Assembly (NCBI GenBank): GCA_025055235.1
Contig: JANWYN010000087.1
Coordinates: 1 to 55,398 of the forward strand
Direction: 5' to 3'
Source: Candidatus Roseilinea sp.
GTDB lineage: Bacteria > Chloroflexota > Anaerolineae > J036 > Brachytrichaceae
Length of the DNA stretch: 55,398 bases
Shown: positions 17,582 through 25,639 of the stretch, in pieces
Layout: every line of letters begins with the position of its first letter
Numbering within the stretch: position 1 is the stretch's first letter
Notes under the pieces: model-generated
Told to the model about the DNA's origin: nothing
Databases searched by the model: none
Seen by the model: the letters and a program-made list of their open reading frames with translations, nothing else
Position numbers and translations under genes: made by a program

Positions 17582-17601
17582 ATGCCCGCGAAAGCGGGCA
17601 T
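17582..17601. repeat. dRS3-like hairpin repeat, copy 1
   Basis: ATGCCCGC and GCGGGCAT flank a GAAA tetraloop. A near-identical element (ATTCCCGC, GCAA, GCGGGAAT) lies at 55225-55244. Confidence 0.7.
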
Positions 17602-17646
17602 CTAGCATGCCGCATACCTAGATTGATTCCCGTCCTTTGATCCCGT

Positions 17647-17676
17647 GGCCGTTGGCTCGGCCACGAGCCAACGGCC
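17647..17676. repeat. 12-bp perfect hairpin after gltX
   Basis: GGCCGTTGGCTC and GAGCCAACGGCC with a six-base loop. A candidate bidirectional transcription barrier between convergent genes. Confidence 0.65.
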
Positions 17677-17737
17677 CCTGATGCTGCGGCCCGCTTGCGC
17701 CTAGCCGCAGGTTGGGATTGCAGGAGATCAAGAGACT

Positions 17738-17773
17738 TGCGCGGGAATGACGTGAAAGTGCCATTCCCGCGCA
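17738..17773. repeat. 12-bp hairpin containing split CATTCCCGC half-sites
   Basis: TGCGCGGGAATG and CATTCCCGCGCA are separated by 12 bases. The arms share the GCGGGAAT core of the dRS3-like element in the opposite arrangement, so this may be a rearranged or paired copy. Confidence 0.6.
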
Positions 17774-17808
17774 GTTGGGGCAGTGTTGGTGCGTTGCCGC
17801 GCTACATA

Positions 17809-19857
17809 TCATGGCGACGGCGTTGTCTGGAACGCTAGGTCATCCACCAGCCAATTGCTGGCGATGAGATTGTCCGTTTTGACGGTCAGCTCCAGCAGCA
17901 CCGATTGGCCGGCGTAAGCGCTCAGGTTAACCGAAGTCTTCTTCCAGTTGGGATAGGTGTGCGTGGTCGAGCACAGGTGGATCTTCCGCACCTCGGTACC
18001 GTTGACTTTGATGCGGGCAACGTCGTAGTTGTCGCTGCAGTAATCGTTCGAGCCGATGACGTGCCAGAAGCCGAGGTGAGGCGCGCCGGCGGGGACGGTA
18101 ACGGTCTGCTTCAGCACGGCGTTCTCGTTGTTGACGCCGCCGAACCAGGCTGCCCAATTGCCGCCGTGTGGGCCGCTGTCCGGCAAGTTGTCCCGGTCGC
18201 AGATCAAGCAGTTATCCGGATAATTCGAAGTGGCCGTCCAGCCTACGCCTGGACCTTGCTCGAAGTCGCCGTTTACCAAGCCACCGCCGGGTGGAGGAGG
18301 CGGAGGGGTAGAGGCACCCGATTTCACCGCGATCGGTATGTAGGCGCGCCCGCTGGTTGGGGGCGGTCCGCCGCTTCCCTGCGCAGCCTGGACGGCAGCC
18401 GCGGCGTTCACAATGCCGGCCCCGCAATTGGATATGTTACATGTGCTACCGGACGGGAACGGCGTCACCGTGGTCTGCAGCAGGCTCAGCACCTGCGCCG
18501 GCGTGAGCGACGCGTTGACCGATAACATGAGCGAAACGACGCCGGCCACGTGCGGCGCTGCCATGCTGGTGCCCTTGTAGAACACGTAGTTGTGCGCCGC
18601 CGGCGTCGTCGTGCCGGCGTTCAGCGTAGAGAGCACGCCGTCGCTGCCGCTCTCGCCGCCCGGCGCGCTGATCTCGACGACGGAGCCGAAGTTGCTGTAG
18701 GACGCCTTGTCGCCGTTGCGGTTCGTGGCGGCGACAGTGATCACGCCGTTGCAGTTGCCCGGCGTGAAGCCGACGGCTGGAGAGTTCTCGTTGCCGGCGG
18801 CTACCACGAGTACCGAGTTGGCAGCAATGACCGCATTGACGGCGTTCTGCAGCGCAGAGGTGCATGATCCCGAGCCGCCCAGGCTCATGTTGATTACCCG
18901 CGCGGGGTTGGAGTTGGCCGGCACGCCCGGCACACTCAAGCCGGCCGACCAGCGCATGCTGTCAATGATGTCGGCGTCCGTTCCGCCGCACCGGCCCAAC
19001 GCGCGCACCGGCAGGATCTTCGAGACCCAGTTGATCCCGGCGACGCCGGTGCCGTTGTTCGTTGCCGCGCCGATCGTGCCGGCCACGTGCGTGCCGTGCC
19101 ACGAGCTGGGCGACGCACCGCATGGATCGCTGGCGATGGACCAGTCCCCCGGATCGCTGGCATCGGCATCGCGCCCATCGCCGTCGCGGGCGACGAAGAG
19201 GTTGGTGATGAAGTCGTAGCCAGGCACGGTGCGCCCGGCCAGGTCGGGGTGGTCGAAGAGGATGCCGGTGTCTATGACGGATACGACGATACTGGCTGTG
19301 CCCGTTGTGATGTCCCACGCCGCCGGCAAGTTGGCGCCGTAGTTGCCGGGCGCCGGCGCGAAGTAGTGCCACTGCTGTCCGTAGAGCGAATCGTCGGGCG
19401 TAAGCGCGATGAATCGCCAGCCGGAGGGCGAGGCATATTCCACCTCGTCGAGTTGTTCGAGCCGCTTGGCGATCCGCTCGACCTCGTCGTAGGGCAAGGG
19501 CTGCGGCAGCCGAAGGACGTGCGCCTCGCCGGACATCTCGCGCACGTGGGTCAGGGCAACGCCGGCCTGCGCGCTGAGCGTCCGCATCGCGTCGGCGGTC
19601 AGGACGTGCATCGGGGCGACGTCGCGGCCGGCGGCGTTGGCGGCCATCTGGGTCGCAGCGACATCGAGCACACGGAACTTCTCCGGCGACTTGTATTTGA
19701 GGATGATCTCGCCGGTGGGGTGGGGCGCTGCGATGGCAGCAGCGCGCCGTTGCACTGCGGCATCGTCTTCCTGGGCGAGCGTGACTGGGGTGGGTGTTCT
19801 GGCCGAACAGATCAATGCGGCTGCGACGAGCGCGGGGAGGTAAAAGTTTCTTCTCAT
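17809..19857 (-). CDS. Secreted S8 (subtilisin-like) serine protease with C-terminal jelly-roll-like domain
   Basis: A 682-residue exported protease. The signal peptide covers about residues 1-28 and a propeptide runs to about 160. The catalytic triad is Asp196 (VIDTGI), His254 (WHGTHVAG) and Ser431 (GTSMAAPH), with the oxyanion Asn356 in AAGNENS. After the catalytic domain come a Pro-rich linker (SGASTPPPPPPGGG) and a ~150-residue domain beginning VNGDFEQG, likely a carbohydrate-binding-like or P-domain-like beta sandwich. The ATG at 19857 has GAAGGAAAG just upstream; a GTG 15 bases earlier is the alternative. It follows queG by 15 bases and may be co-transcribed. Confidence 0.93.
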   Translation of the reverse strand: MRRNFYLPALVAAALICSARTPTPVTLAQEDDAAVQRRAAAIAAPHPTGEIILKYKSPEKFRVLDVAATQMAANAAGRDVAPMHVLTADAMRTLSAQAGVALTHVREMSGEAHVLRLPQPLPYDEVERIAKRLEQLDEVEYASPSGWRFIALTPDDSLYGQQWHYFAPAPGNYGANLPAAWDITTGTASIVVSVIDTGILFDHPDLAGRTVPGYDFITNLFVARDGDGRDADASDPGDWSIASDPCGASPSSWHGTHVAGTIGAATNNGTGVAGINWVSKILPVRALGRCGGTDADIIDSMRWSAGLSVPGVPANSNPARVINMSLGGSGSCTSALQNAVNAVIAANSVLVVAAGNENSPAVGFTPGNCNGVITVAATNRNGDKASYSNFGSVVEISAPGGESGSDGVLSTLNAGTTTPAAHNYVFYKGTSMAAPHVAGVVSLMLSVNASLTPAQVLSLLQTTVTPFPSGSTCNISNCGAGIVNAAAAVQAAQGSGGPPPTSGRAYIPIAVKSGASTPPPPPPGGGLVNGDFEQGPGVGWTATSNYPDNCLICDRDNLPDSGPHGGNWAAWFGGVNNENAVLKQTVTVPAGAPHLGFWHVIGSNDYCSDNYDVARIKVNGTEVRKIHLCSTTHTYPNWKKTSVNLSAYAGQSVLLELTVKTDNLIASNWLVDDLAFQTTPSP

Positions 19858-19872
19858 ATAACTTTCCTTCAC

Positions 19873-20982
19873 TCACATTGGACTTGCGGCGTGGCTTGTA
19901 TAAGCGGCGCAAGCGCGAATTGTAGCGATTGCCCACGCAGCGTGCTCGCGCACCAGCGGCTCTTCGTCGTCGAGCAGGCGGCGCAACGCCGGCAGTGCCT
20001 CGTCGCTCCCCCAGTTGCCGGCAGCAACGCACGCGTTCCGTATCAAACCACGTCGCTTCGCTCGCATGATAGCTGTGCCCTTGAAGCGAGCGTTAAATGT
20101 TGTGCGATCCATGCTCAACAAATCTAGCAGCTTGGGCGCAGCGCGCTCGACGTTTGGCGGGTAAAACGCCTTCGCCAGTGGTGAGTTGGACGGGCGCGAG
20201 AAACGCCGGACGTAAGGACATACGTCCTGGCAAATGTCGCAGCCGAACACCCAGTTGCCCATCAACGGGCGCAGCTCGACCGGGATGCTGCCTTTCAGCT
20301 CGATGGTGAGATAGGAGATGCAACGGCGCGCGTCGAGCACGCCGGGCGCGGGAAAGGCGTGGGTCGGGCAGGCGTCGAGGCAGCGGGTGCAGCGGCCGCA
20401 TCCGCTGAATTGAGAATTGCGAATTGAGAATTGAGAAAGCGGTCGCGCCGTGCCAATTTCTTCCTCCATTCTCAATTCTTCGTTCACCAGCACGGCGCCG
20501 AGGAACAAGTAGCTGCCGCGCTTGCGGTGGATTAGGCAGGTGTTCTTGCCGATGAAGCCCAGGCCGCAGCGCTCGGCCCAGGCGCGCTCCAGCACCGGCC
20601 CGGTGTCCACGTAGGCGCGCGACTCTTTGGCCAGCCACTCGCCGAAGGCGCGCAGCGCCGGCGCGATCACGTCGTGGTAGTCGGCGCCCCAGGCGTAGCG
20701 CGCGATGCGCCCGCGCGACGGGTCTTGCAGGATCTCGTGCGGCACGGCCAGCGTCTCGTAGCTGACGCCGACGATGACGACGGTGCGCGCGCCGGGCAGC
20801 ACGCGCTGCGGGTCCAGTCGGCGTTCCGGCTCGCGCGCCATGTATGCCATTTGGCCGTGGTGGCCGGCGCTCAGCCAGGCCAGGAAGCGCTCGGCGCCCG
20901 GCGTCGGCCCGGCCGGCGCAAATCCGACCAGGTCGAACCCCATCTCCAGCGCCCGCTCACGCACCAGGCTCGCGCTTAGCAT
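19873..20982 (-). CDS. queG: Epoxyqueuosine reductase, with a repeat-derived insertion
   Basis: A 369-residue cobalamin and Fe-S enzyme performing the last step of queuosine synthesis in tRNA. The expected catalytic Asp126 sits in YVDTGPVLER. The first 4Fe-4S motif is CGRCTRCLDACP (Cys195, 198, 201, 205) and the second is CDICQDVCP (Cys248, 251, 255). A HEAT-like repeat lies at the C-terminus. Just before the first Cys motif, about residues 170-193 form an extra low-complexity stretch (EEEIGTARPLSQFSIRNSQF), encoded by a short-word repeat array at 20407-20480. The frame is kept and all catalytic motifs remain, so it may still be active. Confidence 0.93.
   Translation of the reverse strand: MLSASLVRERALEMGFDLVGFAPAGPTPGAERFLAWLSAGHHGQMAYMAREPERRLDPQRVLPGARTVVIVGVSYETLAVPHEILQDPSRGRIARYAWGADYHDVIAPALRAFGEWLAKESRAYVDTGPVLERAWAERCGLGFIGKNTCLIHRKRGSYLFLGAVLVNEELRMEEEIGTARPLSQFSIRNSQFSGCGRCTRCLDACPTHAFPAPGVLDARRCISYLTIELKGSIPVELRPLMGNWVFGCDICQDVCPYVRRFSRPSNSPLAKAFYPPNVERAAPKLLDLLSMDRTTFNARFKGTAIMRAKRRGLIRNACVAAGNWGSDEALPALRRLLDDEEPLVREHAAWAIATIRACAAYTSHAASPM
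20407..20480. repeat. Word array with inverted half inside queG
   Basis: GAATTGAGAATTG-type 7-mers fill 20407-20437, and an inverted ATTCTCAATTCTT lies at 20468-20480. The layout (words, spacer, inverted words) matches the palindromic spacer at 4617-4674 although the word differs. Confidence 0.85.
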
Positions 20983-21011
20983 GAGTTACCCATTCCTGCA
21001 CACTTCGTTTC

Positions 21012-21128
21012 TCGTCTTGCGTCTTGCGTCTCTGGCCTTCCGACCTTCCGACCTTCCGACCTTCTGACCTTCTGACCTCTGACTTCTGACTTCTGACTTC
21101 TGACTCCTGGCCCCTGACCCCCGACCCC
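21012..21128. repeat. Decaying tandem array between queG and the S9 peptidase gene
   Basis: The array starts with CGTCTTGCGTCTTGCGTC, changes to CCTTCCGAC repeated three times, then CTTCTGAC variants, then CTCCTGGCCCCTGACC-type words. It reaches the last base before the stop codon of the peptidase. The word drifts gradually along the array. Confidence 0.85.
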
Positions 21129-23069
21129 TCAATCCATATTCTCGATCCTAACCGGCTCGATCGGATCGGCCGGCGTGAAGCCGAACACTCGCCCGTAGAA
21201 ATACAGCTCCGCTTCCAGCGCGCGCTTGATGTTCTCGGCCTTGCGGAAGCCGTGCTGTTCGCCCTCGAACGTGACGTAGGCCGCCGGCAGCCCCTTGGCG
21301 CGCACGGCGGCGAACATCGCCTCGGACTGGCTGGGCGGCACGATCACGTCCTCCAGCCCCTGCAGCAAGATCAGCGGCGCGTTGATGCGATGCGCGAAGT
21401 GCACCGGCGAGCGCTGGACGTAGAGGTCGCGCCGTTCAGGGTAGGGGCCGATCAGGTTGTCGAGGTAGCGCGACTCGAATTTGTGCGTGTCGCGGGCCAG
21501 CGCCTCGGCGTCGCTCACGCCGAAGTGGCTGGCGCCGGCCTTGAAGACGTCGCGGAAGGTGAGCGCGCACAGCGTGGTGTAGCCGCCGGCGCTGCCGCCG
21601 GTGATCATCAGCCGCGCGCCGTCCACCAGGCCCTGCTGCGCCAAATAGCGCGCGCCGTTCACGCAGTCGTCCACGTCCACCACGCCCCACTGCCCGTTCA
21701 GCCGCTCGCGATAGGCGCGCCCGTAGCCGGTGCTGCCGCCGTAGTTCACGTCGAGCACGGCGATGCCGCGGCTGGTCCAGTACTGGATCTTCAGGCTGAG
21801 CGCGCTGCCGGTCGCGCCGGTGGGGCCGCCATGGCTCATCACCAGCAGCGGCGGGCGTTCGCCCTCGGGCGCGACGAAGTCGCGGTTGCGCGGCGGGTAG
21901 AAGAAAGCGTACGCGGTCAACCCGCCTTCGGTAGGGAACTCGACCGGCTGGGCAACGGAGATATAGCCGGGGTCAATCTGCAGGTCGCTCGCCCGCTTGA
22001 GCGTCGTGAACGCGCCCGAGGCGAGGTCGAGCCGGACGATGGATGCGAACTCAGTTGGCGCGCCGGCGTTGAAGACCACGCGCCGGCCGTCTGCGCGCAC
22101 GCCGCCGATGGCGGTGTAGGGCGAGGCGATCTCGCGCCATGCGCCGGAATCCGTGTCCAGCAGCGCCAGGTGTTCGACGCCGTTCTGAGCATAGGCACAC
22201 GCGATCCGTGTGGGTGTCACGAAGGCGTAAGTGCTCTGGCCAAAGACCCACTGCGGCTTGCCGAACTCGGCGTCCATCGGATGCAGTGCTTGAATCTCGC
22301 CGTCGCGCCAGCGATAGAGGTTCCACCAGCCGGTGCGGTCGGAGACGAAATGCAGCACGCCGGCCGGCGACCATTCCGGCTGGAAGATGGACTCGCGCGG
22401 CCCACCGGCGATCAGGCGTTGGTTTGCCAATGTGCCGTCATCGGTGACATCGGCCAGCCAGAGTTCCGTGCCGTCCCAGGGCATGTTGGGATGGTTCCAG
22501 GCCAGCCACGCCAGGCGCATCCCATCGGGGCTGAGGCGCGGCGCGGCGTAGAAGTCGTGGCCGGCGACGAGTACATACCCGCCGGCCGCGTCCCCGTCTG
22601 CTGCGACGGCGGCGATCGTGTTGACCGGCTCGCGGTCCGTGGGCGTGTGATCCTCGCGCACGCAGATCAGGCGGTTGCGCCGGGCGTCCATCACCGCGTC
22701 GGCGTAGCGCAGCTTAGCGCCGGTTTCGGGCGTGATGGGCGTGGGTTCGCCGGCGCCGGAGATGCGATACAGCCGTTGGTCGCGAAAGTTCGAGAAGTAG
22801 ATCGTCCCGCGATGGACGAGGTAGGCGCCGCCGCCGTATTCGTGCACGCGCGTGCGGACGTTGAAGGGTGCAGGGACGACTTCTTCGGTCGCGCCGTCCC
22901 GCAGGTGAACGAGTGTGTAGCGACCGGCTTCGGCCGGCCGGCTCTCGATCCAGTATGTGTCGTCGCCGTCCAGGGCGATTTGGCCCAGGCTAATGGTCTT
23001 GCCGGCGATCAGGTCGGCGGTGATGGGCGACTTCCACGAGCCGTAGGGAGCGACGGTGGGCGAATGCAT
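21129..23069 (-). CDS. S9 family (prolyl oligopeptidase / acylaminoacyl-type) peptidase
   Basis: A 646-residue, apparently cytosolic enzyme (no signal peptide). The N-terminal two thirds form a beta-propeller that gates the active site; the C-terminal alpha/beta-hydrolase holds the triad Ser493 (GGSAGGY), Asp574 ([10 protein letters not shown]) and His606 (GEQHGF). It is most like the S9C group that cleaves short or N-acylated peptides. A GATAAT box ends six bases before the ATG with no ribosome binding site, so a leaderless message is likely. The gene body ends directly at a word-repeat array. Confidence 0.94.
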   Translation of the reverse strand: MHSPTVAPYGSWKSPITADLIAGKTISLGQIALDGDDTYWIESRPAEAGRYTLVHLRDGATEEVVPAPFNVRTRVHEYGGGAYLVHRGTIYFSNFRDQRLYRISGAGEPTPITPETGAKLRYADAVMDARRNRLICVREDHTPTDREPVNTIAAVAADGDAAGGYVLVAGHDFYAAPRLSPDGMRLAWLAWNHPNMPWDGTELWLADVTDDGTLANQRLIAGGPRESIFQPEWSPAGVLHFVSDRTGWWNLYRWRDGEIQALHPMDAEFGKPQWVFGQSTYAFVTPTRIACAYAQNGVEHLALLDTDSGAWREIASPYTAIGGVRADGRRVVFNAGAPTEFASIVRLDLASGAFTTLKRASDLQIDPGYISVAQPVEFPTEGGLTAYAFFYPPRNRDFVAPEGERPPLLVMSHGGPTGATGSALSLKIQYWTSRGIAVLDVNYGGSTGYGRAYRERLNGQWGVVDVDDCVNGARYLAQQGLVDGARLMITGGSAGGYTTLCALTFRDVFKAGASHFGVSDAEALARDTHKFESRYLDNLIGPYPERRDLYVQRSPVHFAHRINAPLILLQGLEDVIVPPSQSEAMFAAVRAKGLPAAYVTFEGEQHGFRKAENIKRALEAELYFYGRVFGFTPADPIEPVRIENMD

Positions 23070-23075
23070 GCGGGC

Positions 23076-23081
23076 ATTATC
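23076..23081 (-). promoter_or_regulatory. -10 box for a leaderless S9 peptidase transcript
   Basis: On the minus strand GATAAT ends six bases before the ATG at 23069, with no Shine-Dalgarno. Confidence 0.5.
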
Positions 23082-23190
23082 GCGCAGGCGCGACAGAAGC
23101 CGAGGCGCTGAAACTCGGCGCTTGATGCACGCCGACGCTCCTTGCGCGGTTGTTGTAGGCGTCCGCGAGGCCGGCGAGGCTAACCGTGTT

Positions 23191-23709
23191 TTACCGAGCC
23201 ACTTCCCATGCCAGGTGCTGAATCTCCGGCATGATTAGCTTGTCCATGGCGACTTGCACGGCGTTGGGCGAGCCGGGCATGGACATCACCACGCGCCCGC
23301 GGTAGACGCCGGCCGTCGCCCGCGAGAGCATAGCTGCTGCGCCGACCTCCTGGTAGCTGAGCATGCGGAACAGCTCGCCGAAGCCCGGCATCACTTTCTC
23401 CAGCTTGCGCGAAATCACGTCGTAGGTCGTGTCGCGCGGGGCAATGCCGGTGCCGCCGGTGAACAGGATCACGCGCGCGTCCGTCTCGGCGACGATGCGC
23501 TCGAGCAACGCGCCGATTTGATCCGGTTCGTCCTTCACGATGGTGCGAAAGACCACCTTGTGCCCGGCGGTCGTCACGCGCTCCTCGATCAGGTCGCCGC
23601 CGGTGTCGTTCTCGCGCGTGCGCGTGTCGCTCACGGTGACGATCGCCACATGGACTGGCCCCTGCCGGGCGGCAATTTCACGGTGTTGTTGGGTAGATGC
23701 GCTGCTCAT
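23191..23709 (-). CDS. moaB: Molybdenum cofactor biosynthesis protein, MoaB/Mog family
   Basis: A 172-residue protein that binds molybdopterin and, in the Mog/MoaB group, adenylates it before metal insertion. The core [35 protein letters not shown] and MPGSPNAV motifs are all present. The length fits MoaB. A GAGGAGA ribosome binding site is three bases before the ATG, and a TACAAT sequence lies further upstream. No other molybdenum gene is in the window. Confidence 0.93.
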   Translation of the reverse strand: MSSASTQQHREIAARQGPVHVAIVTVSDTRTRENDTGGDLIEERVTTAGHKVVFRTIVKDEPDQIGALLERIVAETDARVILFTGGTGIAPRDTTYDVISRKLEKVMPGFGELFRMLSYQEVGAAAMLSRATAGVYRGRVVMSMPGSPNAVQVAMDKLIMPEIQHLAWEVAR

Positions 23710-23743
23710 GATCTCCTCAGCCGCGCATTGTAGCCTGCGGCAT

Positions 23744-23787
23744 CGTGAGATTCCATATCACGAACGCCGGAGATAAAGTCCGGCGTT
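23744..23787 (+). promoter_or_regulatory. Two hairpins in the leader of the SsuA-like gene
   Basis: CGTGA...TCACG (about 23744-23762) is followed by AACGCCGGA (23763-23771) paired with TCCGGCGTT (23779-23787). Both lie just before the ribosome binding site GGAGGA at 23795. They may be an attenuator or a binding site; no known riboswitch consensus was recognised. Confidence 0.4.
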
Positions 23788-23807
23788 GAATGTTGGAGGA
23801 CATCATG

Positions 23808-24848
23808 ATGAAGCACATCGTCACATTCGCATTCGCGTCGGCCGCGTTGTTGGCTGCGTGCGCTGCGCCGCCGGCCGCGCGCCCGGTCGCGACGGCTCGG
23901 CCTGCTGCCGAGCTGCAAACGGTGAAGTTCGGCTTCGTGCCGGTCGCCATCAACGGCCCGGTCTATGTCGCTGCCGAGAAAGGCTACTTCGCCGAAGAAG
24001 GGTTGAAGGTGGAGTTCCTGCCGATCGAGGGTGGCTCGGATGCCGTGGTGCAGGTCGCTTCCGGCAACTTCGACGTCGCCGGCGGCGGCATTTCGGCCAG
24101 CATGCTGAACGCCGTCGCGCGGGGCATCGAATTCGAGATCGCTGCGTCGTTGCACACCGAGCGGCCGCCGCTGGCCAGCCCATTCGTGGTGAGCAAGAAG
24201 CGCTACGAGAGCGGCGAGCTGACGAAGATGAGCGACTTGAAGGGCAAGAAAGTCGCCACCAACAACCGCGGCACGGCGACCGAGTGGTGGCTCTCCGAGG
24301 CGCTCAAGCAGGGTGGGGTGGATATCACCGAGGTTGAAGTGATCGGCCTGCCCTTCCCGCAGATCGCGCCGGCGCTGGAGAGCGGCACACTTGACGGCGC
24401 AATCCTGACCGAGCCGTTCGCCACCGCCGCAGAGGACAAAGGGTTGATCGTGCGCTTGACGGAGAATTTCGTGGATGGCTTCAAGCCGACCTACATCTAC
24501 TTCAACAAAGGCTGGGTGACGGCCAACCCCGACTTGGCTACGCGCTTCATCAAGGCATACTTGCGTGGCGCGCGCGACTTGCAGGGCGAGGCCTACTTCG
24601 ACGATGCCAACGTCGCGGCGATCTCCAAATACACCAAGGTCGAACCCAACGTGATCAAGCGCGCCCGGCGGCCGCACTTCGACCCGAACGGGACAGTATC
24701 GCTCGAGAACATCCAGGCGTTGCAACAGTTCTATCGCAAGCAGGGCCTGCTCAACTACGAGCAGGACCTGGACATGTCCAAGTTCGTGAACACGAAATAC
24801 GTGGACGAGGCGCTGAAGGCGCTGGGTGGCCCGATAGAGTTCAAGTGA
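23808..24848 (+). CDS. ABC transporter substrate-binding lipoprotein, NMT1/SsuA/ThiY-like
   Basis: A 346-residue lipoprotein (lipobox LAAC, Cys17) with the NMT1/THI5-like fold: FGFVPVAINGPVYVAAEKGYFAEEG near residues 42-67 (read in parts) and DGAILTEPF near 200. Family members bind nitrate, sulfonates, taurine or thiamine precursors; the ligand cannot be told here. Two adjacent ATGs (23805, 23808) follow GGAGGA; the second gives the better spacing and the normal lipoprotein start. The ATPase start overlaps its stop by 4 bases. No permease gene accompanies the pair. Confidence 0.9.
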   Translation: MKHIVTFAFASAALLAACAAPPAARPVATARPAAELQTVKFGFVPVAINGPVYVAAEKGYFAEEGLKVEFLPIEGGSDAVVQVASGNFDVAGGGISASMLNAVARGIEFEIAASLHTERPPLASPFVVSKKRYESGELTKMSDLKGKKVATNNRGTATEWWLSEALKQGGVDITEVEVIGLPFPQIAPALESGTLDGAILTEPFATAAEDKGLIVRLTENFVDGFKPTYIYFNKGWVTANPDLATRFIKAYLRGARDLQGEAYFDDANVAAISKYTKVEPNVIKRARRPHFDPNGTVSLENIQALQQFYRKQGLLNYEQDLDMSKFVNTKYVDEALKALGGPIEFK

Positions 24849-25591
24849 TCGTCGCTCAGCAGCTCACCAAGACCTTCCCTGGTCCCGAGGGCGCGACCAT
24901 CCGCGCCCTCGGCCCGCTCGATCTGCAGGTGGCGCCGGGCGAGTTCGTGTGCATCGTCGGGCCGAGCGGCTGTGGCAAGAGCACGCTGCTGCGCTTGATC
25001 GCCGGCCTGGAGCAACCTACCGGCGGCGCACTGAGCGTGGGTAGCCAAACGCCCGTGATGGTCTTTCAGGGCGATTCGACCTTCCCCTGGCTCACCGTCT
25101 ACGGCAACGTCGAGTATCCGCTGAAGTTACGCGGCGTGCCCGAGAAGGAGCGCGAGGCCGCTGTGGCGCACAAGCTTGGCCTGGTGGGCTTGTCCAAGTT
25201 CGCAGAAGCTTACCCGTATCAACTCTCCGGTGGCATGAAGCAGCGTGTCGCGCTGGCGCGGGCGTGGGTGGCCGATCCGGAAATCCTGCTCATGGACGAG
25301 CCATTCGGCGCGCTCGACGAGCAGACGCGCATGGCGCTGCAGCACGAGCTGCTCCGGCTGTGGGAAGGTTCGCAGGCGTCACGCGCTGCGCGCAAAACCG
25401 TGTTGTTCGTCACACACTCGATTGACGAGGCGCTGAGTTTGGGCGACCGTGTGCTGGTGATGTCGGGTGCGCCCGGGCGCATCATCAAAGAGGTGCACGT
25501 GCCGTTCGCGCGCCCGCGCGATGCCATCCAGCTCAAGCGCGACCCGCTGTTCGGCGAGCTGGCCTATGACTTGTGGCAAGCGCTGAAGTAG
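24845..25591 (+). CDS. ABC transporter ATP-binding protein, SsuB/TauB/NrtD type
   Basis: A 248-residue ATPase with Walker A GPSGCGKST, signature LSGGMKQR, Walker B LLMDEPFGALD and the THSIDEAL switch region. The MVFQGDSTFPWLTV Q-loop region is typical of the nitrate/sulfonate/taurine class. It starts with GTG, overlapping the previous stop (GTGA), so translation is coupled. The expected membrane permease (SsuC/TauC-like) is absent: the next gene is on the other strand and belongs to a different transporter family. Confidence 0.92.
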   Translation: MIVAQQLTKTFPGPEGATIRALGPLDLQVAPGEFVCIVGPSGCGKSTLLRLIAGLEQPTGGALSVGSQTPVMVFQGDSTFPWLTVYGNVEYPLKLRGVPEKEREAAVAHKLGLVGLSKFAEAYPYQLSGGMKQRVALARAWVADPEILLMDEPFGALDEQTRMALQHELLRLWEGSQASRAARKTVLFVTHSIDEALSLGDRVLVMSGAPGRIIKEVHVPFARPRDAIQLKRDPLFGELAYDLWQALK

Positions 25592-25592
25592 G

Positions 25593-25612
25593 GAACGCTC
25601 TCCGTAGCGTTC
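25593..25612. terminator. Hairpin between convergent transporter operons
   Basis: GAACGCT and AGCGTTC with a six-base loop sit directly after the ATPase stop and before the converging permease stop at 25640. There is no T-run, so termination is only plausible. Confidence 0.45.
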
Positions 25613-25639
25613 TGCCTCTCTGTAGCGCTTCGCCAATTC

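Larger units (their letters stand above)
17480..17808. other. 329-bp intergenic region with three strong hairpins
   Basis: No gene is seen between the convergent gltX and subtilase genes. It holds ATGCCCGC-GAAA-GCGGGCAT (17582-17601), a 12-bp inverted repeat GGCCGTTGGCTC/GAGCCAACGGCC (17647-17676), and a 12-bp inverted repeat TGCGCGGGAATG/CATTCCCGCGCA (17738-17773). Any of these may end transcription, though none has a T-run. Confidence 0.75.

Noticed and set aside
16717-17640. A 307-codon alternative frame over the second half of gltX
   Set aside because: Arg/Ala/Pro-rich translation without motifs, overlapping an intact synthetase frame on the same strand.
21252-23111. A 619-codon plus-strand frame opposite the S9 peptidase
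   Set aside because: It is antisense to a gene with a complete catalytic triad, its product is low in complexity and rich in Arg/Val/Ala, and it has no family motif. High GC often opens such shadow frames.
23710-23807. TPP or cobalamin riboswitch before the SsuA/ThiY-like gene
   Set aside because: The conserved cores (for example CTGAGA with its partner segments) are not present; only simple hairpins are seen.
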